In this document: positions 46,984-56,321 of the stretch, one piece after another
Position numbering within the stretch: the first letter of the stretch is position 1
Layout: each line of letters opens with the position of its first letter
NCBI RefSeq assembly: GCF_947170395.1
Contig: NZ_CAMVTE010000014.1
Coordinates: 1 to 62,177, forward strand
Direction of reading: 5' to 3'
DNA length: 62,177 nt
Origin: an uncultured Methanobrevibacter sp.
Lineage (GTDB): Archaea > Methanobacteriota > Methanobacteria > Methanobacteriales > Methanobacteriaceae
Program-made: the position numbers and the translations under genes
The notes under the pieces: model-generated
Databases searched by the model: none
Told to the model about the DNA's origin: nothing
Seen by the model: only the letters and a program-made list of their open reading frames with translations

Positions 46984-49900
46984 TTGAAATTTAGTAAAAC
47001 ACTTTTATTTTTAACTGTTGTTTTATTGGCTATGTTATCACTAGCTGCTGTCAGCGCACAGGACAGCTCAGCTAATGATATAGCTATAAGTGACGATTCT
47101 GATGCAATATCAGTAAGTCATGAAACAACCCAGTTAAAATCAGGTAGTTATGATAAAACGATTTACGTTGACTCTCAGGGGGACGATTCTGGTGCGGGCA
47201 CTGACAAAAGCCCATATGCCTCTTTAAATAAGGCAATATCAGAAGTGAATGCATCTGATAATGCTGTCATTTATGTGGGGGCTGGAATTTTCACCGGTGA
47301 GAACAATACAGATTTAAAAATTAATTTGGCTCATAAGAATTATAACGGTAGTTTGACTATTATCGGTGCCGGTAATGGCAAAACTATCTTGGATGCAAAC
47401 TTGGAATGTCCGATATTCGACACAATCAGTGCTGATTCCATTGTTGTTTTAAAGGACATTACATTTATCAACGGTAAAAAGAATTTAGGTTCAGCCATTA
47501 CAAATGATGGTGACTTGACAATTGATACCTGTGTATTTGAAAATAACTCAGCAGGAGCATATGCTGCCCTTTACCAAAACAAGGCAAACAACCTCAAAGT
47601 AGTTAATTCAGTATTCAGGGATAATCTTGCAGGTTCAGCAAACAACGACATTTATGCTTATATCAGTGAATCCTCAGGATACAATATTACTTTAATCAAT
47701 TCATCATTTTATAATGCTGCTTCCAGCTACCAATGGGGAGACTCAGCAAGTGTTGTCATTCAGGCCACAAATGCATTGGTTCAAGGAAACACTTTCACAA
47801 ACGTAACCTCTTCAGGTAAAAGTACATTATATGTAAGAAGTCCTAACGGTAAAATTATAGACAACATATTTAACAACTGTTCTTATACTGGAAGTTCAGG
47901 TGCAATCTTATACATTGCAGGTAACGGAATTTATCTTGAAAATAACAAATTCGAAGATTGTACTACTCCATCAAATGCTCCTATTTATGCATTGATGAAC
48001 TATAATGCTAAAGTTGCTTTCAATGATTTGACTGTAGATGGAACTACATTCAAGTTAACCGCTAACCTGACTGATGATGCAGACAACCCGGTAACTTCAT
48101 ATTATAAAGTTAACTTCTATCTTGAAGGTAAAAAGATAGGCGAAGCCACTGCAACAGGCGGTGTTGCCACATTAACAGTTAACAAATTAATGGAAAACGG
48201 AAAATATGCATTGTCTGGAGATTACGGTGACGAAAACCCGATGGAATGTGAAATTAAAAATGCAACCGTAACTGTTGATTTCGACCACAATCCAATGGAT
48301 GTATGGGTATCACCAAGTGGTAACGATACAACAGGTAACGGAAGTGAAACTAATCCTTTCCAAACCATTAAAACTGCAATTGATTATGCAATTGATGAGG
48401 ATTCAGTAATTATTACAGTTCATGCAAAAGACGGTATCTATGACATTGCAGGTGATTACGGATTGTCCTACAGTGATGTAATTTCATTATCCATTATAGG
48501 TGAAAACTACGGTAAGGCAATCATTGACGGTAAAAACGCCAACGGATTTTTAACATCCGGTGTATACACCAAAGTGTTCTTGCAAAACTTAATGTTTGTA
48601 AACGGAACCGGCCAATACAGCAGATCCTTCGTTACCTATTACATGACCATGAAAGACTGTATAGTAAATAATATTGGACAGCTGTATGCGCAAAACTCTC
48701 CTGCAAATGTAGTGCTCGACAATGTCATCTGGACAAACGCCAAACAGCTGGCAATGTATGATGGTGAAATTTACAATTGCCACTTTGAAAACATTACTTC
48801 TACCGGAACAGGTAACCTCTGGTTGGCCACACACGACAATGATGCGGTAATCATTGAAAACTCAAAATTCATTAATATGGTATGTTCCGGTACTTCAGGT
48901 GCTGGTGTGGCATATGTTCAAGGTAATTTCATAAGTAAAAACAACACTTACGATTCAAACAAAGCAACTTCCAGAAGCTATGGTGCACTTTATGTTTATG
49001 CAAACCAGATAGTTTCAATTAACGATACATTCATAAACAACTATGCTAAAGAGAATTACGGTGCTGCTACATTCTTCAGTTCTAATGAAAAATCATCTGT
49101 CCAAGTCATCAATGCAAAATTCATCAACAACACTGCTGATGGATTTGGTGGAGCATTAGGTATCTACGGTGGGGAACTCATTAACTGTACATTTGAAAAC
49201 AACACTGCAAAAACCTTAGGTGGTGCAATTTACATGCCTACCCATTCAACTTCTGTTTATTTATATAACTTGACATTGGATGGAGCTAAATTTGCAGATA
49301 ATGCCGCAGGTACCAACGGTCAGGACATTTATATTGTTCCTTCCACAAATGCAAACAACTTACACTGTAACTTAAACGGCATAACCGTTTCAATGAACGA
49401 TTTAAAAACATCAACATTACAGGATTACGTTTCAGCAAATGTAACTCATGAATCAGGAGCTGTCGTTGGTGGCGGAGCTGTCACATTCTATTTAGACGGT
49501 TCTTACATGGGCGTTGCAGATGTTGTTGACGGTGTTGCAGAATTGGATTACCTAGGATTTAAAACCAATGGAACTTTCGCATTGTCCGGCGAATATAACA
49601 TTGCAAGTGAAGATACAGTATACAATAACGCTACCGTAATTGTCGCTCTTGCTCCATTGAAAGACAATATAACAGTATATGTTTCCAACAGCAAAGGTGA
49701 CGATGAAAAAGGTAACGGTACTTTGGAAAACCCATTCAAAACTATTAAAACAGCTTTAAACTATGGTTATAAACAGTCTGCAGTAATTGTTGTTCGTGTT
49801 TTAGAAGGAAGTTACTACGGTGAATCCAACAATAATTTAACAGTTGCCTCATCTTTAGACATTTCCATTGTCGGTGACGGTCAGGGAGTAACCATCATTG

Positions 49901-52900
49901 ACGGTAAAGACGTCAACTGGTTCTTAAAAATCCTCGCTGGTAACGGAATAGTCAGACTATCCAACATGACTGTAGCAAATATAACCAAAAACTATGTCGA
50001 TGCAAGATTATATAATCAAATGCCTGCTGTAACCATTGAAAATGGTGCATTTGCAGTGGTTGACGGTGTTGAATTCATCAGATGTCACGGAACCGAAGGT
50101 GGAGCTATTTTCTCAGAGGGAACATTGATTGTAACTGACTCACGTTTCTTCAACAATGGGGATTCCAATAACGGTGCTGCAATTAAAAACACAGGTACTT
50201 TAACCATTGACAACTCAGAATTCATTGCAAACCACGCTAAATATTACTCAACCCTTTACAATGACGGTGAAATGTATATTTTCGATTCCATTTTCCAAGA
50301 TTCAATGCGTGTAAACGGTTTTACAGGTAACGCAATGGTTATGGGTGGAAAAGGTAACATTACAATGGTCAACTCAACCATATTCAGATCAGGTAAAACT
50401 TCCAACGAACTTATCGGTACAGGTCAAACCTGGGCTAATAATCCTGGTTTTGCAATATCCATAGGTGCAACCGGTAATATAAAAGTAATCGATTCAGTAA
50501 TTGACGGACATAATAAAGCATATTCCGCACAATACATCTCAAATGTTGCATTTGGTGGTGCTGGAAGTATCGGTGTATTTGTTCCATATGGTTTGGAAGT
50601 TGTAAATACCAAACTCCTGAACTTAAGAGATCTGATTTCCAATTCAAGAGGAACAAACATGTTTGATACATGTTACATTGAAAACGTTACATATGTGGCT
50701 GAAGGAACTTCATATGATTACAATCTTACTGTAGTTAACTCCTGCTTCGCAGACGGTACAACCATGTTGACCAAAAGGGCTACCGCTAACGTTGTTTTAG
50801 ATGACAACTGGTGGGGAAGCAATGACAAACCAGTATATAAAGTATCCAATGTAGCTACTTCACCTAATACCTGGTTGGTATTGGCTTTGGACTTCAACAA
50901 TGACTCAAGCATAGAAAACAATCTGAACTTAACCTTCAAAGTCACCGACGGTGAAAACGTATCAGACTTTAATGATACAATTTATCCTTGCGAATATGAA
51001 GTAACCTCATATGACTGTGTCCTAAACCTAACAAAAGGAACCATTGACAATAAAGTCAGCGGCCACTTTGAAGATTTGGACAAAGGTCTATACCGCATTA
51101 CAATCACAGTCAACGACCAAACATTCAATATAATTGAAAAAGGAGTTGCCGATATTCTCGCTGAAGACATTGTATTTAAAATCGGTGAAAACCAATTCAA
51201 CGTCACTGTTTTAGTAAACAACGTTTCACTCAGTAACTTCAACATCAATTTAACTGTAAACAAAAAAGATTACTCCGCTCCTGTCATTGACGGTGTGGCA
51301 AGTTTCGAAATTGAAAAATTAGGATATGGAGACTACACCTTGGAATATTTCATTGAAGACAATGATTTATGTTATCCTGCTTCAAATTCAGCTAATTTAA
51401 CTGTCTTGAAATTCGATACAGAATTCTCATTCGAATCCAATGTAACAGACCAAGTTGTTGTTACCTTAACCGGTGAAGACGGCAATAAGATTGCCAACGC
51501 TTTCGTATCATACTCTGTTGATGGTGTAGAAGGCAACGGTACCACTGATGAAAACGGTCAATTAGCTATAAATGGATTAAGAGATGTTGTAGACATTATT
51601 GTATCCTATGATGGTGATGATACCTATTATGGTGGAAATGCAGAGAAAAACGTAACTGTATTCAATGGAAGAAAAGATACCAATATAGCTGTTGTTGCTG
51701 TAGACGGTTTCTTAAATGTCGCTGGTGTTTTAACCGATGCTGATGGATATCCAATTGAAAATGCAACAGTTTATTACACAATCGGTGATCTGATTTCCAA
51801 TGTCACAACCGATGAAAACGGTTCATTTGCAATTTCAGCAGATAATGATGATATTGTATTCAACTTCGCTGAAACATACGATTACAAAGCAAGTTACGCC
51901 GCAATATCCTTAAAAGACATTGCTCCTGTAAGGCAAGCTACTGAAGTCATAATCACAAGGGGTGATGTAAAAATCAATAATGATGTTGCTGTAAACATAT
52001 CAGTATCCAATGTCACAGGCACATTAATGGTTTATGCTGACGGAAGTGAAGCTCAAACAATTCCTGTAACTGAAGGTAAAGCTAATTATACCTTTGAAAA
52101 AGTTGCAGCAGGAGTTCACACATTCTTCGTTGCTTACTTAGGTGACGATACTCACGAAGCATCAGCATCTGCAATATCATTCAATGTCGACAGATTAACC
52201 AGTGCAATAACCGTATCTGCTGTCGGTGCTAACGTAGATGAAACCGCAACTATTACTATAAATGTGACTCCGGAAGCTACAGGCAGTGTTATTCTGACTG
52301 TTGGTGATGTTGACTACAGAATTGATGCAGATATGGATGTATTTGAAGTATCTTTCGAAGATGCAGGAAGCTACAATGTTTCTGCAGTCTATTTAGGTGA
52401 TGACACTTACGATTCAGCTATTTCCAATGTTGCTAGTTTAGTTATCACAGAAAAGGCATTCCCTGAAATAACTGCTGAAATTCCATCAATTGCAGCTGGA
52501 GATAATGCTACTATTACCATTAGTGTTGCTAACGCTACAGGTAATGTTCTTGTAGTGTACGATGGTAATCAAACAATTTTACCTTTAGATGAAAACGGCA
52601 CTGCCAAATATGCAATTGCTGATGCAGTCGCAGGTAAACACTCCATTTTTGTAATTTACAGTGGTGATAAAGACAACTATCCTAACGAAATATCCAAAAA
52701 TTTAGAAGTTGCTAAAAAGAGCGCTGATGTTAATGTAACCATTGGTGACATTGCTATTGGTATAGATACCAATGTATCCATATCCATTCCTGGTGCTACA
52801 GGCAAAGTAGATGTTATTGTTGACGGTAATGAAACTATTGTGCCTTTAGATGAAAACGGTTCTGCTGTTGTTCCTGTTTCAGGTTTAGCTGCTGGAGACC

Positions 52901-53838
52901 ACAGTGTTGTTGTTGTCTACTCTGGTGATGATACACATTATTCTGCTTTTGTAGTTAAAGAAATCAAACAAACTGCTTTAGACAGTAAATTCGCAAACAT
53001 TACCGTATCCGGTGAAGGATATATCAGTGCTGTTTTAATGGACAGTACAGGCAAACCTATTGCTGATGCTACTATTATCTACAGCATCAATGGCGTAAGT
53101 GGAAACACAACTACATTAGACACCGGTGAGTTCTTCATTAAAGCTGCTTCCAACACTAATGTTGTAATCAGCTATGCAGGAACCGATACTATTTTACCAA
53201 CTGATGCAAACATCAGATTGGAAAACATCGCTCCTACAAGAACCGGAACAGTAGTTGTTGGAAACAATTACACTCAACCTGCAATTGAATACAATTTAGG
53301 TGAACGTGGAGGTAACTTCACAGTTAAACTAGTTGATATAATGGGCAACCCATTAGCTAACAAGACTGTATACATTGGTTACAACGGTAAGATGCTCAAC
53401 CGTACTACTGATGAAAACGGATTCGCTAGTGTTCAAATCAACCTCGTTGCTGAAAACAGATTAACATTTGCTGTAGCATTCTTAGGTGATGACTACTACG
53501 ATGCATCCATGTCAGTATACCTGATTACCATAACCAAAAAGGCAGTTACCATCAACGCTCCTGCAAAATCATATAAAGCAAGTGCTAAAACCAAATCATA
53601 CACTGTAACTTTAAAAACCGATGCTAACCCATTTGACGGTAAAACTTACTTCGCAGCCGGTAAGAAAGTTACATTGAAACTGAACGGTAAAACATACACT
53701 GCTAAAACAAATGATAAAGGACAGGCTACCTTCAAACTTGACATAACCAAGAAAGGTACCTACACTGCTGATGTAAGCTATGCAGGAGACAACACATACG
53801 CCGCTGCTAAGGCAAGCGCAAAAATAAAAATTAACTAG
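46984..53838 (+). CDS. Giant surface protein with three beta-helices and Ig-like stalk (class A)
   Basis: About 2,284 residues. TTG 46984 is preferred (GAGGTC 9 nt upstream) and gives a good signal peptide, MKFSKTLLFLTVVLLAML to VSAQ; the longer in-frame start at 46960 would include the binding site. Three beta-helices open with similar text: YVDSQGDDSGAGT (about 60), WVSPSGNDTTGNGS (about 440) and YVSNSKGDDEKGNGT (about 897); the last closes at DNWWGSNDK (about 1275). Ig-like repeats (about 1330-2090) and the class A module follow. The final 1.1 kb and terminator closely match the gene at 26165. Codon choice (GGT, GCT, AAC, GAC) also matches that gene and suggests strong expression. Its beta-helix caps, however, are of the same type as those of the class C proteins. 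Confidence 0.93.
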   Translation: MKFSKTLLFLTVVLLAMLSLAAVSAQDSSANDIAISDDSDAISVSHETTQLKSGSYDKTIYVDSQGDDSGAGTDKSPYASLNKAISEVNASDNAVIYVGAGIFTGENNTDLKINLAHKNYNGSLTIIGAGNGKTILDANLECPIFDTISADSIVVLKDITFINGKKNLGSAITNDGDLTIDTCVFENNSAGAYAALYQNKANNLKVVNSVFRDNLAGSANNDIYAYISESSGYNITLINSSFYNAASSYQWGDSASVVIQATNALVQGNTFTNVTSSGKSTLYVRSPNGKIIDNIFNNCSYTGSSGAILYIAGNGIYLENNKFEDCTTPSNAPIYALMNYNAKVAFNDLTVDGTTFKLTANLTDDADNPVTSYYKVNFYLEGKKIGEATATGGVATLTVNKLMENGKYALSGDYGDENPMECEIKNATVTVDFDHNPMDVWVSPSGNDTTGNGSETNPFQTIKTAIDYAIDEDSVIITVHAKDGIYDIAGDYGLSYSDVISLSIIGENYGKAIIDGKNANGFLTSGVYTKVFLQNLMFVNGTGQYSRSFVTYYMTMKDCIVNNIGQLYAQNSPANVVLDNVIWTNAKQLAMYDGEIYNCHFENITSTGTGNLWLATHDNDAVIIENSKFINMVCSGTSGAGVAYVQGNFISKNNTYDSNKATSRSYGALYVYANQIVSINDTFINNYAKENYGAATFFSSNEKSSVQVINAKFINNTADGFGGALGIYGGELINCTFENNTAKTLGGAIYMPTHSTSVYLYNLTLDGAKFADNAAGTNGQDIYIVPSTNANNLHCNLNGITVSMNDLKTSTLQDYVSANVTHESGAVVGGGAVTFYLDGSYMGVADVVDGVAELDYLGFKTNGTFALSGEYNIASEDTVYNNATVIVALAPLKDNITVYVSNSKGDDEKGNGTLENPFKTIKTALNYGYKQSAVIVVRVLEGSYYGESNNNLTVASSLDISIVGDGQGVTIIDGKDVNWFLKILAGNGIVRLSNMTVANITKNYVDARLYNQMPAVTIENGAFAVVDGVEFIRCHGTEGGAIFSEGTLIVTDSRFFNNGDSNNGAAIKNTGTLTIDNSEFIANHAKYYSTLYNDGEMYIFDSIFQDSMRVNGFTGNAMVMGGKGNITMVNSTIFRSGKTSNELIGTGQTWANNPGFAISIGATGNIKVIDSVIDGHNKAYSAQYISNVAFGGAGSIGVFVPYGLEVVNTKLLNLRDLISNSRGTNMFDTCYIENVTYVAEGTSYDYNLTVVNSCFADGTTMLTKRATANVVLDDNWWGSNDKPVYKVSNVATSPNTWLVLALDFNNDSSIENNLNLTFKVTDGENVSDFNDTIYPCEYEVTSYDCVLNLTKGTIDNKVSGHFEDLDKGLYRITITVNDQTFNIIEKGVADILAEDIVFKIGENQFNVTVLVNNVSLSNFNINLTVNKKDYSAPVIDGVASFEIEKLGYGDYTLEYFIEDNDLCYPASNSANLTVLKFDTEFSFESNVTDQVVVTLTGEDGNKIANAFVSYSVDGVEGNGTTDENGQLAINGLRDVVDIIVSYDGDDTYYGGNAEKNVTVFNGRKDTNIAVVAVDGFLNVAGVLTDADGYPIENATVYYTIGDLISNVTTDENGSFAISADNDDIVFNFAETYDYKASYAAISLKDIAPVRQATEVIITRGDVKINNDVAVNISVSNVTGTLMVYADGSEAQTIPVTEGKANYTFEKVAAGVHTFFVAYLGDDTHEASASAISFNVDRLTSAITVSAVGANVDETATITINVTPEATGSVILTVGDVDYRIDADMDVFEVSFEDAGSYNVSAVYLGDDTYDSAISNVASLVITEKAFPEITAEIPSIAAGDNATITISVANATGNVLVVYDGNQTILPLDENGTAKYAIADAVAGKHSIFVIYSGDKDNYPNEISKNLEVAKKSADVNVTIGDIAIGIDTNVSISIPGATGKVDVIVDGNETIVPLDENGSAVVPVSGLAAGDHSVVVVYSGDDTHYSAFVVKEIKQTALDSKFANITVSGEGYISAVLMDSTGKPIADATIIYSINGVSGNTTTLDTGEFFIKAASNTNVVISYAGTDTILPTDANIRLENIAPTRTGTVVVGNNYTQPAIEYNLGERGGNFTVKLVDIMGNPLANKTVYIGYNGKMLNRTTDENGFASVQINLVAENRLTFAVAFLGDDYYDASMSVYLITITKKAVTINAPAKSYKASAKTKSYTVTLKTDANPFDGKTYFAAGKKVTLKLNGKTYTAKTNDKGQATFKLDITKKGTYTADVSYAGDNTYAAAKASAKIKIN

Positions 53839-53867
53839 TGAGAATTGACTTCTCACTAACTTTTTTT
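52727..53867 (+). repeat. C-terminal block and terminator shared with the gene at 26165
   Basis: This is the partner of 33080-34218; similarity runs through the class A module, stop codon and hairpin terminator into its T-run. Confidence 0.8.
53836..53867 (+). terminator. Terminator containing the stop codon
   Basis: TAGTGAGAA (53836-53844, starts with the TAG stop) pairs perfectly with TTCTCACTA (53850-53858); T-run 53861-53867. It is nearly the same element as at 34186-34218. Confidence 0.87.
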
Positions 53868-53905
53868 CTTTTTTTAAACAGTTTTGATATTTTTTTAAAG
53901 ATAAC

Positions 53906-54001
53906 TTTATTAAGTATTATTTACATAAACCACTACCATCTTTTAGCAATCCATTGTTTAATTGCCTAAAAGCAAGTTAATTTAAAGGAGGTGGATATAT
54001 A
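53906..54001 (+). promoter_or_regulatory. Promoter, leader hairpin, strong ribosome binding site and probable AUA start
   Basis: TATA candidate TTTATTAA (53906-53913) predicts initiation near 53932-53938. An 11-bp stem with one bulged C follows (53940-53950 with 53961-53972; inner part GCAAT/ATTGC). AAAGGAGGTGG (53984-53994) is a strong Shine-Dalgarno; at correct distance lies ATA (53999-54001) followed by CGG TTT AGT, giving MRFSLKLL directly before the hydrophobic signal core. Confidence 0.5.
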
Positions 54002-54019
54002 CGGTTTAGTCTAAAACTA

Positions 54020-56179
54020 TTGATTGGAATAGTTGTAGTCTGTTTTATTGTATCGATGTCTTCCGTTTCAGCATTGGATTTCGATGATTCAGATTTGTCT
54101 AAAAATGCCACTGAAATAATTTCAGCAAGCGAAATGACATATCCTGATGATGAGGTTCCGGACGTGCCGGATTTGGTTTCAAACGATACGATATATATTG
54201 ATTCGGATAATTTTGAGGATTATTTTACCGATAATGTGTTATTGTCAAAATATTCCAACAAAACAATAATATTCAATCAGGACTTTGAAGATTTGGGCAA
54301 ACTGTCAATCGATGCCGATAACGTGACAATAAAGGGCATCGGATATAACCTGAAAAATACAGTATTTCAAATAGATGCCGACCATGTGACTCTGCAGGAT
54401 TTGAAGATGGATCTTGACAGCAGATTTGCAGACAATGACGGTGCGGGCATTGAAGTCTTGTCCGATTATGTGAACCTGATTAATATCAGCATCAATTATG
54501 TCGTGCCGAAAAATGTTGAAGCGTATGGTATTTATGCAATAGGATATCCTGATAATCCTTTAAGGAATTTGAAGATATTGAATTCCTACATTAACTTTGA
54601 AGGGCATAACGACGATGTAAATGTATATAATTGTGCGCTTAAGGTTGTGGATTGTGATGATGCGGTGATAAAAAACAATACCATTGCATCCGCATTGCCT
54701 TTAAAGGATATCATATTCGGTATCAACGGTGCAGAACTTGCATCCGATTTGGTATTGACTGTTGGAGTTGAAGGATGCCAAAACCTGTCTTTTATGGAAA
54801 ACACTCTATTTTCAGAGGTTAACAAAAGACCCGAGACATTATATCCTTCTCTTGATTGCATGCTTGTGAGTAAATCATACAATTCATTAATATGCAACAA
54901 TTCAATATTCATGACAGACTTTATGACCTACCCGGGTACAGACAATTATCTTTATGGTTTGGACATTTACAATTTGGATAATCTGACAGCGTGTCACAAC
55001 AACATACGTATTGTAACAACAGGCGGTAAGCTTGCCGCCGGTACTGCATATCCTATTCAGATTACCGGTCCGATTTCAAACGTTACAATAACTGAAAACG
55101 ATTTGTATTCATTCTCCAATGGTCCCAACATCGGAGTTTACTCACAGAACTTCTTTGGGGAAACTTCACTGGCCATTACGAATAACAAAATCAATGTAAC
55201 AGGACTTGCCGGAACTCATGAATGGGCGTTGGTTGCAGGAATCGAATCTCAGGATTCCCATTCGACAATCTTGAACAATACAATTGAAGTTCACAGTGTC
55301 GGAGACGTTTCAATTGACGATAACATATATGGTATAAGTTATCGCCAAAAAACAAACGGTGACCATCAGTATGACATTCAAAACAATACAGTATTCAGTG
55401 ACGGTTTTTATGCTGTAAATCTTTTATCTTCAGTCGATTCAAATGTTATCAATAACCTGCTGGTTTCATATAACTCCAAAGCCAACAACGGCAACGGAGG
55501 ATTCAGATATTGGGACATCAATTCCCATCAGAACATGGAATTCTACAACAATCAGGTCATGAGGGCATTTGACTATTTCGCATTGAACAACAACAATGTG
55601 GACAATGGGGATGACAACGATTATTCAACTCCAAAAAACGATAAGGACATTTCAAATAAAATTGACGGATCCAAACTTTCAAAAAGTGAAGAGGAAAGCA
55701 AATATTCATTCAATCCTTTGATTCCAGGTTCCTCTAAGGAACAGGGTCTTCCTGATGACAGCAAACCGGAAGAAGGAAAGGATGATGAGTCCCAAAATCA
55801 GGGAACATTCCCTTCCGGAAGTACAACCGGCGATTCATCAAAAGAGGGTATGTCTTTAAAAGATTACTTGATTAATTTCATTAACTCAAATACTGAAGGT
55901 GGAGCTGTTAACACTACCTCATTCAATGGAAAGAATACGAATGCGGTTTCAAACAACAGTGATTCAACTCCATCAGCAGAAGGGGAAAACAGTGCTGCAA
56001 GCCAGTCCAAGTCTTCAAGCGGTTTGGATTCAGGTGCTGCAGGCGATTCCGTCAGTAAAAAGGTCTATGAAATTGAAGAGAAAAGTGATAACGGATTTAT
56101 TCCATCAGTATTTTTCATAATACCTGTATTCATTTTGCTTCTCATTGGAGTGAAACGAAAAAAATCAAGATTTGAATAA
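54020..56179 (+). CDS. Membrane-anchored surface protein with one beta-helix (class B)
   Basis: 719 residues from TTG 54020, or 726 if translation starts at the AUA at 53999, which fits the ribosome binding site and signal peptide (MRFSLKLLIGIVVVCF) far better. It is the smallest of the nine. One beta-helix (about 60-540) opens with DNFEDYFTDNVLL and carries TAYPIQITGP and NGPNIGVYSQN, close to the first module of the class A protein at 26165. A Ser/Asp/Glu/Lys-rich linker (about 555-680) is followed by a transmembrane helix (FIPSVFFIIPVFILLLIGV) and the basic tail KRKKSRFE. The junction KKVYEIEEKSDNG resembles RAYEVTKNIDDN at the same place in the other class B protein. It is followed by a terminator, so the class C gene after it has its own promoter. 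Confidence 0.9.
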   Translation: MIGIVVVCFIVSMSSVSALDFDDSDLSKNATEIISASEMTYPDDEVPDVPDLVSNDTIYIDSDNFEDYFTDNVLLSKYSNKTIIFNQDFEDLGKLSIDADNVTIKGIGYNLKNTVFQIDADHVTLQDLKMDLDSRFADNDGAGIEVLSDYVNLINISINYVVPKNVEAYGIYAIGYPDNPLRNLKILNSYINFEGHNDDVNVYNCALKVVDCDDAVIKNNTIASALPLKDIIFGINGAELASDLVLTVGVEGCQNLSFMENTLFSEVNKRPETLYPSLDCMLVSKSYNSLICNNSIFMTDFMTYPGTDNYLYGLDIYNLDNLTACHNNIRIVTTGGKLAAGTAYPIQITGPISNVTITENDLYSFSNGPNIGVYSQNFFGETSLAITNNKINVTGLAGTHEWALVAGIESQDSHSTILNNTIEVHSVGDVSIDDNIYGISYRQKTNGDHQYDIQNNTVFSDGFYAVNLLSSVDSNVINNLLVSYNSKANNGNGGFRYWDINSHQNMEFYNNQVMRAFDYFALNNNNVDNGDDNDYSTPKNDKDISNKIDGSKLSKSEEESKYSFNPLIPGSSKEQGLPDDSKPEEGKDDESQNQGTFPSGSTTGDSSKEGMSLKDYLINFINSNTEGGAVNTTSFNGKNTNAVSNNSDSTPSAEGENSAASQSKSSSGLDSGAAGDSVSKKVYEIEEKSDNGFIPSVFFIIPVFILLLIGVKRKKSRFE

Positions 56180-56180
56180 A

Positions 56181-56221
56181 GATTAGTTGTTTGTTTTTTC
56201 AACTAATTCACTATTTTTTTT
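56181..56221 (+). terminator. Hairpin plus T-run terminator
   Basis: TTAGTTG (56183-56189) pairs with CAACTAA (56200-56206), extended by flanking A-T and G-U pairs; T-run 56213-56221. Here the stop codon lies outside the stem. Confidence 0.7.
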
Positions 56222-56244
56222 ATTTTAATAGTAATTTCAGATAA

Positions 56245-56315
56245 TTTTATATATTCTTTTTATCATACCTTAAAACATTGGCGACTAAAAATTTACATTA
56301 AATGTTTTAGAGGTA
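56245..56315 (+). promoter_or_regulatory. Promoter and leader stem-loop of the 56322 gene
   Basis: TATA box TTTTATAT (56245-56252) predicts initiation at about 56271. TAAAACATT (56271-56279) and AATGTTTTA (56301-56309) form a perfect 9-bp stem with a 21-nt loop, ending directly before the Shine-Dalgarno GAGGTA (56310-56315). The first nucleotides of the message would therefore pair with the bases next to the ribosome binding site. Confidence 0.55.
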
Positions 56316-56321
56316 TAGAGT

